From contig CAYYIS010000004.1 of NCBI GenBank assembly GCA_964470965.1, forward strand, positions 62,001-126,000: a DNA stretch of 64,000 nt. The letters are read 5' to 3'. Origin of the DNA: CAYYIS01 sp964470965 (lineage in GTDB: Bacteria > JAAXHH01 > JABIQT01). The number at the start of each line of letters is the position of its first letter. The first letter of the stretch is position 1. The notes under the pieces are model-generated. The model saw nothing but the letters and a program-made list of their open reading frames with translations, was not told the origin of the DNA and ran no database searches. Below, piece by piece: positions 34,146 through 43,220 of the stretch. Made by a program: the position numbers and the translations under genes.

Positions 34146-34931
34146 TTACGGCCTTAAACTGTCATCATCGATGGCCTGAAGCGGCGTAAAATCACGGTTG
34201 TTCTGGTACCACGGACGCTTCGTACCGGTGCAGGCGTTGCTGACCGCATTGTAGATCAGATACAGAATTGCCCGTTGCCACGGAGAAACGTTATTGGCCG
34301 AGCCATGTAACACATTGCAGTGGACGAACGCGACCGAACCGGCCGGAGCGATCAACGGTTCGATACCGTTCTCATTCGCGAGCCGTTGCAACGTGGTCCG
34401 GTCTATGTGATGCAATTCGTACCCCTCGCCTTCTGCATCCTTGTGAAGCCTGGCCTCGAGCAGACCATGTCGATGTGTCCCCGGGATTACCAGGAGCGGC
34501 GAGGTAACCGCAGTGCAGTCATCGATGAAAACCGATACCATAATACACCGTGGCTCCGGCATGCCGTCCACAGTATGCCAGGGCGGGTAATCCTGATGCC
34601 AGGCCCACGCCGCTCCCTGTCCCAGCCCCTGCTTCGGATTCATACGGCTCTGATGGAGATACACCTCTTCTCCGAGCAACCGGCGTACCGGATCCAGCAA
34701 CCGCGGAAGCCGCGAAAGGCAACGGTAGGGATCGGAATAGAGATGGGCTCCAAACACCAGCCGAGCAGCGGCAGGATCATCTTTCTCCCGGACCACCTCC
34801 GGTCCCTCACGCCTCACCAGGTCCGGTATCGCCTGTTGGAGTATGCCCACTTCGTCCCTGTCCAATAAGTTCTGAAAGAGAATGTAGCCTTTTTCGTTGA
34901 ATTCGGCTATCTGGGTGTTGTTAAGCTGCAT
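34146..34931 (-). CDS. PhyH family oxygenase (ectoine hydroxylase-like pattern)
   Basis: A 261-residue PhyH protein with an intact centre: H112 and D114 in WAWHQDYPPWHTVDG, H209 in CNVLHGSANN, and R220 for 2-oxoglutarate. The WHQD pattern with a following DG..P segment resembles EctD-type hydroxylases, but the ectoine pathway is not present here. LLVIPGTHRHG is the conserved turn. It starts five bases downstream of the glycosylasparaginase stop (34937), so it is co-transcribed with that Tat-exported hydrolase, and converges on the UxuA-like gene. Substrate unknown. Confidence 0.86.
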   Translation of the reverse strand: MQLNNTQIAEFNEKGYILFQNLLDRDEVGILQQAIPDLVRREGPEVVREKDDPAAARLVFGAHLYSDPYRCLSRLPRLLDPVRRLLGEEVYLHQSRMNPKQGLGQGAAWAWHQDYPPWHTVDGMPEPRCIMVSVFIDDCTAVTSPLLVIPGTHRHGLLEARLHKDAEGEGYELHHIDRTTLQRLANENGIEPLIAPAGSVAFVHCNVLHGSANNVSPWQRAILYLIYNAVSNACTGTKRPWYQNNRDFTPLQAIDDDSLRP

Positions 34932-34936
34932 AAGAA

Positions 34937-36070
34937 TTATTTCGCCTGACGCAGTTTTTCCAAACGCAGCATCATACGTTCTTTCATACCCGTTGGAATC
35001 TGTGTATTGTCATACACGAACTGGAACGGCTCCAGCCGTGCACCGTCAGCATTGGCCACTGCGTAGGACCCTCTTTCCGGGAATTCCTCCAGGTATTCCA
35101 TAGGATTCTGGTACATGGTCGCGGCGCCGTAACGGCCGTCCTTCGAGATGGCATAGTAACTCAGGCTGAACATCGGCCGCCCCTTGTCGTCCAGGAGCCG
35201 GTCTTCTGTCATGGCAACCGCCCGGTTCAATGCTTCTTGGCAAGCCGCCTGAGGGGACATCCCGCCGCGCATGAACTCTACGATGAGAAACGCACCGCAT
35301 ATCTTTATGTTGGCCTCGCCCCTACCGGTGGACCCTGCTGCCCCGACCTCGTTGTCGCAATACTGCCCGGTACCGATGATCGGACTGTCTCCGACGCGTC
35401 CTGGTATCTTCCATGCCAGACCGCTCGTGGTTGTCACGCTGCCTATATTGCCGTTGGCGTCGACTCCGTTCATATTAATGGTTCCGGTCGGTGTTTCGAT
35501 CATCACATCCTCGTCATGATCCAACCAGTCGTCATCCGGATTCAGACGCGATTTCCAGCGCATCCAGTCCTGCCGGCTCTGGTCGGTGAGCAGATCCTTC
35601 TCTTTGAATCCCAAATCCAGTGCAAAGCGTTTAGCATCCGGCCCGACCATCATGATATGGTCTGTATAGTCCATAACCGCTTTCGCTACCAGCGATGGCG
35701 TCGCGATGCCTTCCAGGGAGGCCACTGATCCGGCCCGTTTCGTAGGCCCGTGCATGCAGGACGCATCCAGTTGAACTACGCCGTCCGCATTGGGTAGGCC
35801 ACCATAACCTACGGACTGATCGTCGGGATCCAGCTCCTGTATGTTCACCCCGGCGATAACAGCGTCAAGCGGGTCCGCCTCCTTCTGCGTCATGAGATCA
35901 TACGCCTTCGCCACGCCTCGAAGTCCGTTGCGGGAGGAGACAACCGTCGGGGGGGCCGGATTACTCTGGTTTTTTGGAACCAAGCGCGCCGGCAACATTT
36001 TTTCGCTGGCTGCCACACCAGCTAGAGCCAGGGCGGAGGAACTGAGGAATTTACGTCGGGATATCGGCAC
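34937..36070 (-). CDS. Tat-exported N4-(beta-N-acetylglucosaminyl)-L-asparaginase family Ntn hydrolase
   Basis: A 377-residue glycosylasparaginase-type Ntn hydrolase that removes N-glycan GlcNAc-Asn linkages or acts as an asparaginase. MPISRRKFLSSSALALAGVA is a twin-arginine signal, so it acts in the periplasm. The autoproteolysis site is TPTGTINMNGVD, where a threonine becomes the new N-terminus of the beta chain. GNIGSVTTTSGLAWK and IPGRVGDSPIIGTGQY match the human enzyme's substrate-binding segments closely. The order on the minus strand is this gene, then PhyH after five bases, suggesting processing of a glycan-linked amino acid and later oxidation. Confidence 0.87.
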   Translation of the reverse strand: MPISRRKFLSSSALALAGVAASEKMLPARLVPKNQSNPAPPTVVSSRNGLRGVAKAYDLMTQKEADPLDAVIAGVNIQELDPDDQSVGYGGLPNADGVVQLDASCMHGPTKRAGSVASLEGIATPSLVAKAVMDYTDHIMMVGPDAKRFALDLGFKEKDLLTDQSRQDWMRWKSRLNPDDDWLDHDEDVMIETPTGTINMNGVDANGNIGSVTTTSGLAWKIPGRVGDSPIIGTGQYCDNEVGAAGSTGRGEANIKICGAFLIVEFMRGGMSPQAACQEALNRAVAMTEDRLLDDKGRPMFSLSYYAISKDGRYGAATMYQNPMEYLEEFPERGSYAVANADGARLEPFQFVYDNTQIPTGMKERMMLRLEKLRQAK

Positions 36071-36099
36071 GGCATAGCTCCTTTGAACGTGTTGAGGGT

Positions 36100-37179
36100 C
36101 TAACTTAAGGGTAGTGATTTTGACGTTGGGGCTTTCATCATTGCGTCAACGGTCTTCAGTAAGGCCTGTCCGGCTTCTTCGATCTGTACTGCATCTATGT
36201 CCAGGTGTGTGATGGCCCGCAACACCGTAGCATTAACCGCACCGATATTGATACCGTCCTGCTCCAGCTGTTGGCTGACTTCAAAAGCGGATAGACCGGT
36301 CTCTGAAATATCGATCAGCACGATATTAGTCTCGATGTGTTTCGGGTCGAGCTGTATCAAACTATGGCCGCTCACAATCTCACCCAGGCGGCGCGCATTC
36401 TCATGATCGTCGGCCAGCCGGTTAATATGGTGATCAAACGCGTAAAGACCGGCCGCAGCCAGCATACCGGCCTGGCGCATAGCGCCACCGAGACGTTGTT
36501 TCCACACCCACGCGTCATCGATGAAGGATTGAGTACCGGCCAGAACACCCCCTACAGGACAGCCCAGGCCTTTGCTTAAATCAACCCAGGCACTGTCGAA
36601 ATACCGGCAATAATCCCGTGCAGGGATCCCGGATGCGACTACTGCGTTCATAAGCCGGGCGCCATCGAGATGCAATAACAGTTCGTGTGATCTTGCAACC
36701 TGCGCCACAAGGCGTATGGTCTCCATCGGCCAGATGGTACCGCCACCGAGGTTTGAAGTCTGCTCAACGGATACCAGACGCGAACGGGGCGCGTACCTGG
36801 TTTGCAGTCTGATAGCGGTTTCCAGCATCTCCGGGGTATAGATTCCATGTTGGCCCGGTAAAGGGTAGATGTTCACACCGGCAAGCGCGGCCGGGCCACC
36901 CGTTTCGAAATTGAGAATGTGTACCGTCCGATCCGCATACACTTCATCCCCCGGTTTGCACTGGACAAGAATTGAAATTTCGTTGCACATGGTGCCTGAC
37001 GGAAGAAATACAGCGGCCTCTTTGCCCAGTAAGTCGGCCACATAGCGACATAGCCGATTTACGCTTCTGTCGAGCCCTTTTTGCTCATCGCCGACTTCAG
37101 CTCCAAGCATCGCCTGACGCATTTCCAGGGTAGGGCGGCTTTGGGTATCGCTGTAAAGATTGATTCGACCTTCTGTCAC
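36100..37179 (-). CDS. Threonine aldolase family (beta-eliminating lyase fold)
   Basis: A 359-residue PLP enzyme of the L-threonine aldolase/beta-eliminating lyase family, cleaving L-threonine or another beta-hydroxy-amino acid to glycine and an aldehyde. The GTG at 37179 is chosen: GAGG sits five bases upstream, and the protein then begins at INLYSDTQSRPT as the family does. FLPSGTMCNEI is the phosphate-binding region, LHLDGARLMNA has the PLP aspartate, and WVDLSKGLGCPVGG carries the Schiff-base lysine. Residues LGGAMRQAGMLAAAGLYA are family-typical. It is upstream of the glycosylasparaginase and PhyH genes on the same strand (29-base gap). Confidence 0.87.
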   Translation of the reverse strand: MTEGRINLYSDTQSRPTLEMRQAMLGAEVGDEQKGLDRSVNRLCRYVADLLGKEAAVFLPSGTMCNEISILVQCKPGDEVYADRTVHILNFETGGPAALAGVNIYPLPGQHGIYTPEMLETAIRLQTRYAPRSRLVSVEQTSNLGGGTIWPMETIRLVAQVARSHELLLHLDGARLMNAVVASGIPARDYCRYFDSAWVDLSKGLGCPVGGVLAGTQSFIDDAWVWKQRLGGAMRQAGMLAAAGLYAFDHHINRLADDHENARRLGEIVSGHSLIQLDPKHIETNIVLIDISETGLSAFEVSQQLEQDGINIGAVNATVLRAITHLDIDAVQIEEAGQALLKTVDAMMKAPTSKSLPLS

Positions 37180-37372
37180 TATTTCCTCACCTTCACTTGA
37201 ATTTCGGCCATTTTGAACACCACGGCGGGAGGGCCGGATCATAGGCGCCCTTACTGATTCCGATGTGGGTTATTATAAATAAAAGGAGACGATATCGGTA
37301 GCATAAAATCCTATTGCATTAATCCTACCTCACTGTAACTTCAGAAAACCAACACAAACGAAAGGAAACCTC

Positions 37373-38113
37373 ATGAAAATAGCGGTCTTGGGTGCTGCCG
37401 GTTGGGTAGGCCGGGCGATTCTGAAAAGCCTGGAGCGCAGGCATCAAATACGGGCGTTCGATTTAGGGCCGGAATCCTGGGGAGCGGACGGCCCGTGGGA
37501 TGGCGGCGAGGTCATTCATGGCGAAATCTCCGATTATGAGTCCGTCGACCGTGTCATCGAAGGTGTGGACGCCGTCATCCACGCAGCCGTTTATTTCGGT
37601 CCGTATGAACCGAATGACGACCTGCCGTTTCTGGTGAACCTGAAGGGCCTTTGGAATACGCTGGAATCTGCCCGGCAACAGGATGTCCGTCGTATCGTAC
37701 ACATAGGCTCCTGCCAGGTGGAACATCCTGACGGCACGTTCTTCACATCGGACGTCCGTCGGCCCGACGGCACCCTGTACGCTGTCAGCAAAAGACTTCA
37801 AGAAGAGATGTGCCGGCAGTTTCATGATGCATACGGCACGTCGCTGATCGTTCTGCGTCCCTGTTCCATTATAGACAGCCGGCTGGACCTGGCCAAAGGT
37901 GGTGTCAAGCTCGGGCCGGGAAGCTGGAGTGTCGGCATGGTCTGCCGGCATGACCTGGCCGAAGCCTGCCGGTTGGCCGTAGAAAAAGAAGATATCGGTT
38001 TTGAGGTGTTCCACATGGCCGGCGCACCGGAAGCGGAGGCCTTCTGCAACGTCCGAGAGGCTCGCGAAGTGCTGGGTCTAACGTTCCAGGGGGATCTGGA
38101 AAAATATCGCTGA
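37373..38113 (+). CDS. NAD(P)-dependent epimerase/dehydratase (short-chain extended)
   Basis: A 246-residue sugar-nucleotide-type oxidoreductase, shorter than the usual 310-residue extended SDR, so the substrate domain is reduced. GAAGWVGRAIL is the GxxGxxG NAD-binding loop at the N-terminus, VIHAAVYFGP the adenine-binding strand, and YAVSKRLQE the YxxxK catalytic pair, with HIGSCQVEH supplying the serine. GAAAGGAAA precedes the ATG. It is divergent from the threonine aldolase gene with a 190-base A/T-rich gap between them. Likely a uronate dehydrogenase or NDP-sugar enzyme; not resolved. Confidence 0.82.
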   Translation: MKIAVLGAAGWVGRAILKSLERRHQIRAFDLGPESWGADGPWDGGEVIHGEISDYESVDRVIEGVDAVIHAAVYFGPYEPNDDLPFLVNLKGLWNTLESARQQDVRRIVHIGSCQVEHPDGTFFTSDVRRPDGTLYAVSKRLQEEMCRQFHDAYGTSLIVLRPCSIIDSRLDLAKGGVKLGPGSWSVGMVCRHDLAEACRLAVEKEDIGFEVFHMAGAPEAEAFCNVREAREVLGLTFQGDLEKYR

Positions 38114-38224
38114 AGACAGGAAACTGGCGAATGAGAACGATCCGGACCGGGGCCGCCCACGTGTGCTTCTGATAACGCCTTGCAGCCGGAAGCACACGGC
38201 CAGTTTGGGGCCAGAAGGTTTGGG

Positions 38225-38794
38225 TCAGTAGTCATCCGCCGTGAACTTCTGATCCAATAGCGTGCCCCACCGGACGTCAAAAGGATGTACCTTCTCGCTA
38301 CCCCCCATACTGCGTCCCTCGTTGGCCCAGGTGAACAGACCGCCTTCCAGATTGTAAACGTTTTCGAAACCCCGGTCAAGGAGCTGCTCAGCCAGCAGGG
38401 AGGATCGGTAGCCAACAGAGCAATACAGGATGATATCCTGATCACTGCTCATATTCTGCAGTACAGGAAGCGCCTCTTCGACTGATAACGCCCTGGAGGC
38501 GCCTTGCAGATGGCTCACGGCATATTCATCGACCCCGCGCACATCCAGCACCAGCGGCGTCTTGTCAGAGCGAGACAGAAGGGCCGCCACCGAGTCCGTG
38601 GAAATATGCGCTACCCTCGGGAATTTCCAACGAACTCCTTTTTTCACCACGGACCATTTCAGGCGAGTGGTTGGCGGAAATCGGCTATCAAACACCATCT
38701 GATAATCAGGTTTGGAAGACATAGGGCGTATCCAGAAAAAATATGTTAGAAGAACCAGAATGATAAATGTCGATGTTCCGTAACGTGATATCAT
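38225..38794 (-). CDS. Membrane-anchored rhodanese-like protein
   Basis: A 189-residue protein with an N-terminal membrane anchor (STFIILVLLTYFFWI) and a rhodanese domain. TPLVLDVRGVDEYAVSHLQG and ILYCSVGYRSSLLAEQL are the two rhodanese signatures; the cysteine in CSVGYR is the sulfur-carrying residue. The acceptor is unknown. The start is uncertain: the ATG at 38794 has AGGAA 12 bases upstream, while a GTG at 38848 would add 18 residues with AAAGG only two bases away. It converges with the epimerase gene and appears monocistronic. Confidence 0.8.
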   Translation of the reverse strand: MISRYGTSTFIILVLLTYFFWIRPMSSKPDYQMVFDSRFPPTTRLKWSVVKKGVRWKFPRVAHISTDSVAALLSRSDKTPLVLDVRGVDEYAVSHLQGASRALSVEEALPVLQNMSSDQDIILYCSVGYRSSLLAEQLLDRGFENVYNLEGGLFTWANEGRSMGGSEKVHPFDVRWGTLLDQKFTADDY

Positions 38795-38961
38795 AAAAAG
38801 CAGGTTTCCTGTGCATCCGATTGTCGGGATTCTACCACGTTGTGCCACGGCCTTTTAGCACTGCCAGTAGATGGATGGTGCCCGTCTACTTTCTGATGGA
38901 CCGCTCACCCCAGGTAGGATGGATGTCACGCGATCCGGTGAACCTTTAATCGGAACATTCG

Positions 38962-39837
38962 TCAATCCCCATACCGTTGTCCCGGTGCGAATCTCGGGGG
39001 AATCGGGAGGATGATACGCCGTTGTTCCTCATCGAGGTTGTCCATTAGTTCCTTGCTGGGGACGTAGTGAAAACGGCTCCGGAGGAACCTGGCGGAGTAG
39101 CGGTACAGGGTGATACGCCGGTGCCCTTCATTGGTGCGGGCGGCCGATCCGTGGGTCATGGCGTCGGCCAACAACAGCGCGTCGCCGGCTTCCATGTACA
39201 CCTCCTTCATGCCCACCTGGTTCCCGGCTGCATCATCGCTCCGGTACACCTGCCGGCCGGACAGCATCGGGTGTTTCATGGCCGACTTGTGACTGCCGGG
39301 AATAAGGGTCGTGGCGCCGTCACCGGGCCCCACATCCGTCAGCGCCCCGATGACGTTTACCTGGCCGACCATCCATTCGCCGGTGTTCTCCTGGCGGAAC
39401 GTCAGGTAACACAGCGGGATCGCCCCGCCGCCATGGATACCGATGTATCCCCCCTGGCCCCGAATGTTGAGCAAATTTTCATGAATCGAAATACCGTTGG
39501 TTTTCTCGTTGACCCACCGGCGGCAGTGGCTGATCCAGGACGGATAGTTGATCAGCCGGCGGAACACCGCGCCCCCCTCGATTATGTTCTGGAAATTGCA
39601 ACCGTCCGGCCCGCTGTAGGTGTGCGTCTCCACGTGGCCGATCCACGCACCGGAATCTATATCATAATCCCGCCGCTTGCCGTCCACATAATCCCAGTGG
39701 TGGTCTACCCAGCGGTTCATCTCAGCCAGATCCTCTTTCCCGATCGCGTTTTTGAGAATGATATACCCATTAAGATCGAACAGGAAATCGATCAGATATT
39801 CGTCTTTTTCGTCGGCCTTCACCCAATCCTGAATCAT
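38962..39837 (-). CDS. PhyH-like protein with halogenase-type HGG iron motif
   Basis: A 291-residue PhyH-family protein. The distal part is standard: TTLIPGSHKSA, H229 in AMTHGSAART, and R240/R241 for 2-oxoglutarate in GHRRITLYRYS. The first motif is YIGIHGGGAIP, with H135 followed by glycine 137 where HxD oxygenases have aspartate. HxG or HxA in this superfamily marks the Fe/2-oxoglutarate halogenases (SyrB2, CytC3, WelO5 groups), where the open site binds chloride. The close relative at 19891 has HGN. A clear HGG alone does not prove halogenation; an inactive or alternative enzyme is possible. No carrier protein or biosynthetic genes are adjacent. Confidence 0.82.
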   Translation of the reverse strand: MIQDWVKADEKDEYLIDFLFDLNGYIILKNAIGKEDLAEMNRWVDHHWDYVDGKRRDYDIDSGAWIGHVETHTYSGPDGCNFQNIIEGGAVFRRLINYPSWISHCRRWVNEKTNGISIHENLLNIRGQGGYIGIHGGGAIPLCYLTFRQENTGEWMVGQVNVIGALTDVGPGDGATTLIPGSHKSAMKHPMLSGRQVYRSDDAAGNQVGMKEVYMEAGDALLLADAMTHGSAARTNEGHRRITLYRYSARFLRSRFHYVPSKELMDNLDEEQRRIILPIPPRFAPGQRYGD

Positions 39838-40684
39838 GATGTTTCCTTTTTCGTATTCTTGCTGTTCGCTACAAACCCCCGATTACGTTCAGGACTAAAC
39901 CAGTTGTTTCCATAGACAGCGGGCAGCAACACCAAGCAGAATTCCTACCGCGCTGATGTCTTAATAGACATCCGGCCGATGGACGCCGTGGTCATCTCCT
40001 GATTTCTGGAAATTCATCCGTTGCACCTGCCTTGGCTCCGATAAACGGGATGACCATGTTATGGCGTGGTTATCCTGAACCGGGGATCTCTATCTGTATA
40101 AAACCCTATAGTAAAGCTTCTAAGTACCAAAGGCAAGGACGCCATCACATTCCGTTGCCGCCGCGAACACTATGCTGATCCAAGTGCTTTCCAATAAATG
40201 ATTATTCACAAACCACCTACAGTACTCCAAAACCCTCCTCATGGAGGCGCCCGCGCATGCGGGTGACGGACCACTGTTTCTGTTCGATTGCCTGCCGGGA
40301 ATCCTCCGGGACGTGATTCAGCGGTCGGTCTGGCGGGTCAATACGGACGGTCAAGGTGCCATCGAATCATTAACCTGGCGACGGTTCTGGGGTACACGTT
40401 TATTTAGGAGGTGTAATAGCGGGATTGTGGGTCTGGACAAAACCGCACGTGATCTTTATGTTAGGCTACACCATGATGGCCGGTGTGTTCATGGAGATGT
40501 TCTTCTCGTAAAAAGTCTTCACCATCGGCAGAAGGCTGGCATGCGGACAGTTGGATCATACACTGATTCAACCGCTGCCCATATGGATGACGCCGCCAAC
40601 CAAGGATCTACAGGCCATTTTCTGTCACCGCGTCGGATGTCATTCGTCAAGAAGGTTTTTTTACATTCTATCGAGTAATTTTCT
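39838..40684 (+). other. Long intergenic region with a gene-tail-like fragment
   Basis: Some 850 bases without a supported gene. A stop-free stretch from 40374 to TAA 40509-40511 encodes a hydrophobic segment, GVIAGLWVWTKPHVIFMLGY then TMMAGVFMEMFFS, with no ATG until 40458 and no upstream reading frame beyond a stop at 40371. It resembles the last membrane helix of a transport-type protein and may be the remnant of a lost gene. A longer frame at 40241-40678 lacks any recognisable motif. Confidence 0.35.
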
Positions 40685-41488
40685 ATGCTCATTACCAGCA
40701 CCGGTAACCCTCGCATCAAACAGATCCGTGCTTTGTCAAACCGGAAGAACCGCAGCCAGACCGGCCTGTATTTCATCGAAGGCATCCGTCTTGTAGGAGA
40801 AGCGGTGCAGCTGAATGCGGATATTGACACGCTCGTGACGTCACCGGAGTTGTTGCGCAGTGCATTCGGGCGGGAAATCGTTGCGGAGGCAACAAAAGCA
40901 GGAATACCGACCCTGGAGGTCACGCCCTATGTGTTCCGTCACCTGTCCGGGAAAGACGGTCCCCAGGGACTGGCCGCAGTGGTACGACAGCAATGGGAAC
41001 CGCTCGAATCCGCAGAGGTTGGTTTCTCCCTGGGCTGGGTGTTGCTGGAAAAAATCAGGAACCCCGGGAATCTGGGCACAATCCTGCGCACCTGTGAGGC
41101 GGTAGGCTGTGCCGGAGTTATTCTACTCGGAGACACCGCCGACCCATACGACAACGTGGCCGTACGCGGCGCTATGGGTGCCCATTTCTCGCAGCGGCTG
41201 GTTCGGACAGACCTTAAAGCATTCGCCGCATGGAAGAAATCCCGTTCCCTGGCCATGATCGGCACGTCTGACTCCGCCACGTCCGACTACCAGAAAACCA
41301 CTTATCACCAACCCGTAATCCTATGCATGGGCGACGAACAACATGGCATTTCCGATGACCAAATGGCCCTCTGCGACGAGGTGGTCCGCATCCCCATGGT
41401 CGGCCGCAGCGATTCTCTGAATCTGGCGGTAGCCACCGCCGTGATGCTGTACGAGATATTCAACCAGCATCGGCAACAAGGAGGTTAA
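40685..41488 (+). CDS. SpoU/TrmH family RNA 2'-O-methyltransferase
   Basis: A 267-residue SPOUT-class methyltransferase, adding a 2'-O-methyl to rRNA or tRNA from SAM. The N-terminal substrate-binding domain (RIKQIRALSNRKNRSQTGLY) precedes the trefoil-knot domain. Motif 1 is EKIRNPGNLGTILRTCE with the catalytic arginine, motif 2 is VRGAMGAHFS, and motif 3 is SDSLNLAVATAVMLYE. Length and N-domain fit RlmB-like or TsnR-like enzymes, but the target base is not predictable. No strong ribosome site was seen. It stands alone between the long intergenic region and a glycosidase-like propeller. Confidence 0.87.
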   Translation: MLITSTGNPRIKQIRALSNRKNRSQTGLYFIEGIRLVGEAVQLNADIDTLVTSPELLRSAFGREIVAEATKAGIPTLEVTPYVFRHLSGKDGPQGLAAVVRQQWEPLESAEVGFSLGWVLLEKIRNPGNLGTILRTCEAVGCAGVILLGDTADPYDNVAVRGAMGAHFSQRLVRTDLKAFAAWKKSRSLAMIGTSDSATSDYQKTTYHQPVILCMGDEQHGISDDQMALCDEVVRIPMVGRSDSLNLAVATAVMLYEIFNQHRQQGG

Positions 41489-41634
41489 CATGGCCCGCCA
41501 CCAAACCAACTGCCCACCGGGCCAAAGCTCCGGTATCTCTCTGGGACCGGCGACTGTTTATTTTCCCATCATTAGATTCTGTATTGGAGACCTGCCACCA
41601 CGGGCCTGGCACGGCTTTTCAAAAGGATAATCCA

Positions 41635-43068
41635 ATGGCATCACCATTCGACGATGTAACCCACATCGGCACCAGGCTGGAGCTCCTCACGGACGATACG
41701 CTAATCGACCGCATGGACAGCGTAGAACTCACGCTGCACCGCCCCGTCCCCCGTGATGTAGCGATCGTCCATGATAACCCATGGGAGGGCAACATATGCT
41801 TTTACCATACGGTTATGCGAGACGACAATCTTTTCAGGATGTACTACCGAGGCGCCCATTACGATAATGTAAGCGAAGCAACCATCGGCAAGCAGGTGGT
41901 TTGCTACGCAGAAAGCGACGATGGAATTACCTGGCGCAAACCGAACCTGAATTTGATCGAATTCGAAGGATCCAAAGCCAACAACATCATTTGGGATACG
42001 GAACCGGAATCCCACAACTTCGCGCCGTTCAAAGACACCAACCCGGATTGTCCGCCGGAACAACGGTACAAGGCACTGGGCGGAAATAACCAGGGGCTGC
42101 ATGCGTTTCAGTCCGCGGACGGGATCCATTGGTCGCGCCTGCAGGAGGATTATGCTATCACCGAAGGCGCGTTCGATTCCCAGAATCTGGCGTTCTGGGA
42201 CCCCAACCGGAGGTGTTACACGGCCTATCACCGGGATTTTAAGACACGGGACGGGGAACTGGTGCGGGACATCATGACCAGCACCTCACTTGATTTTCTG
42301 GACTGGAGCGACCCGGTCTGGCTTGATTATACAGGCGTTCCAGTCGAGCATCTCTACACCAACCAGATCACCCCGTATCACCGTGCACCGCATATGTACA
42401 TGGGCTTCCCTAAACGCTTCGTGCCCACAAGGCATCCTTTCGGTCATAAGTATGTGGGTGTGTCAGATGTGGTATTTATGAGCAGTCGGGATGGTGTGAA
42501 TTTCCGGAGATGGGGCGAGGCGTTGATTCGGCCGGGCCTTCAGGAGGAACGCTGGGAGAATCGGAACAACTTCGTCGCACACGGCATTGTGGAAACGGAT
42601 TCCGGCGTGGCGGGCACTCCGAACGAATTGACACTGTATTCCATGGAAGGTTACTATCGAGGCGAAAGCTGCCAGATGCGGAGATACACCCTGCGCCTCG
42701 ACGGCTTCGTATCCGCCCGAGCGGGCCTTAGCGGCGGCAGCATTGTCACCAGGCCGCTGACATTCACAGGCAACAGGCTGCTGTTAAACATGTCCTCTTC
42801 CGCCGCCGGCGGCATCCGCGTGGAGTTGCAGCACGCCCACCGGTTGCCGGTTGAAAAATTTTCCCTGGACGATTGTGACGACATCTACGGAGACGCCATC
42901 GACAAAGTCGTCACGTGGAACGGCAACGACGACGTCAGTGCTCTGTCCGGCCAACCCATTCGTATGCGCATCGTCTTAAACGACGCAGATTTATATGCGT
43001 ATCAATTCGGTCAGTGGACACCAGCGGACGGCCTATCCATCATTTCTTCCGGCTCGAAACCGGTGTGA
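41635..43068 (+). CDS. GH43/GH32-like five-bladed propeller protein
   Basis: A 477-residue protein starting at MASPFDDVTH with AAGGA seven bases upstream. It shows blade patterns of glycoside hydrolase family 32/43-type propellers: YAESDDGITWRKPNL, LHAFQSADGIHWSRL, SLDFLDWSDPVWLDY and SSRDGVNFRRW, each an acid-glycine 'DG' loop with tryptophan, as in fructanases and arabinanases. HDNPWEG and YRGAHYDN would line the centre. The C-terminal 120 residues form a beta-sandwich-like module. No signal peptide is seen, so a cytoplasmic glycosidase or phosphorylase-like role is likely. Catalytic acids were not assigned with confidence. Confidence 0.7.
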   Translation: MASPFDDVTHIGTRLELLTDDTLIDRMDSVELTLHRPVPRDVAIVHDNPWEGNICFYHTVMRDDNLFRMYYRGAHYDNVSEATIGKQVVCYAESDDGITWRKPNLNLIEFEGSKANNIIWDTEPESHNFAPFKDTNPDCPPEQRYKALGGNNQGLHAFQSADGIHWSRLQEDYAITEGAFDSQNLAFWDPNRRCYTAYHRDFKTRDGELVRDIMTSTSLDFLDWSDPVWLDYTGVPVEHLYTNQITPYHRAPHMYMGFPKRFVPTRHPFGHKYVGVSDVVFMSSRDGVNFRRWGEALIRPGLQEERWENRNNFVAHGIVETDSGVAGTPNELTLYSMEGYYRGESCQMRRYTLRLDGFVSARAGLSGGSIVTRPLTFTGNRLLLNMSSSAAGGIRVELQHAHRLPVEKFSLDDCDDIYGDAIDKVVTWNGNDDVSALSGQPIRMRIVLNDADLYAYQFGQWTPADGLSIISSGSKPV

Positions 43069-43220
43069 CATCCTGCCACCGCGCGCACGAAATCGACTGT
43101 GGTGTTTCACCGACCTGCCTGCCTGTGGAGGGCGGCGGCCACACGCACATCGGCGAAACATTAACATTGGCCTTTAAGGAGATGTATTTACGATTACAAC
43201 GATGTTAGGGTAGTACTGAT

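Noticed and set aside
39067..39915. 282-codon plus-strand frame
   Set aside because: Antisense to the HGG PhyH gene and composition is shadow-like.
40241..40678. 145-codon plus-strand frame before the SpoU gene
   Set aside because: No motif, no ribosome site and inconsistent with another hydrophobic frame in the same interval; kept only as intergenic.
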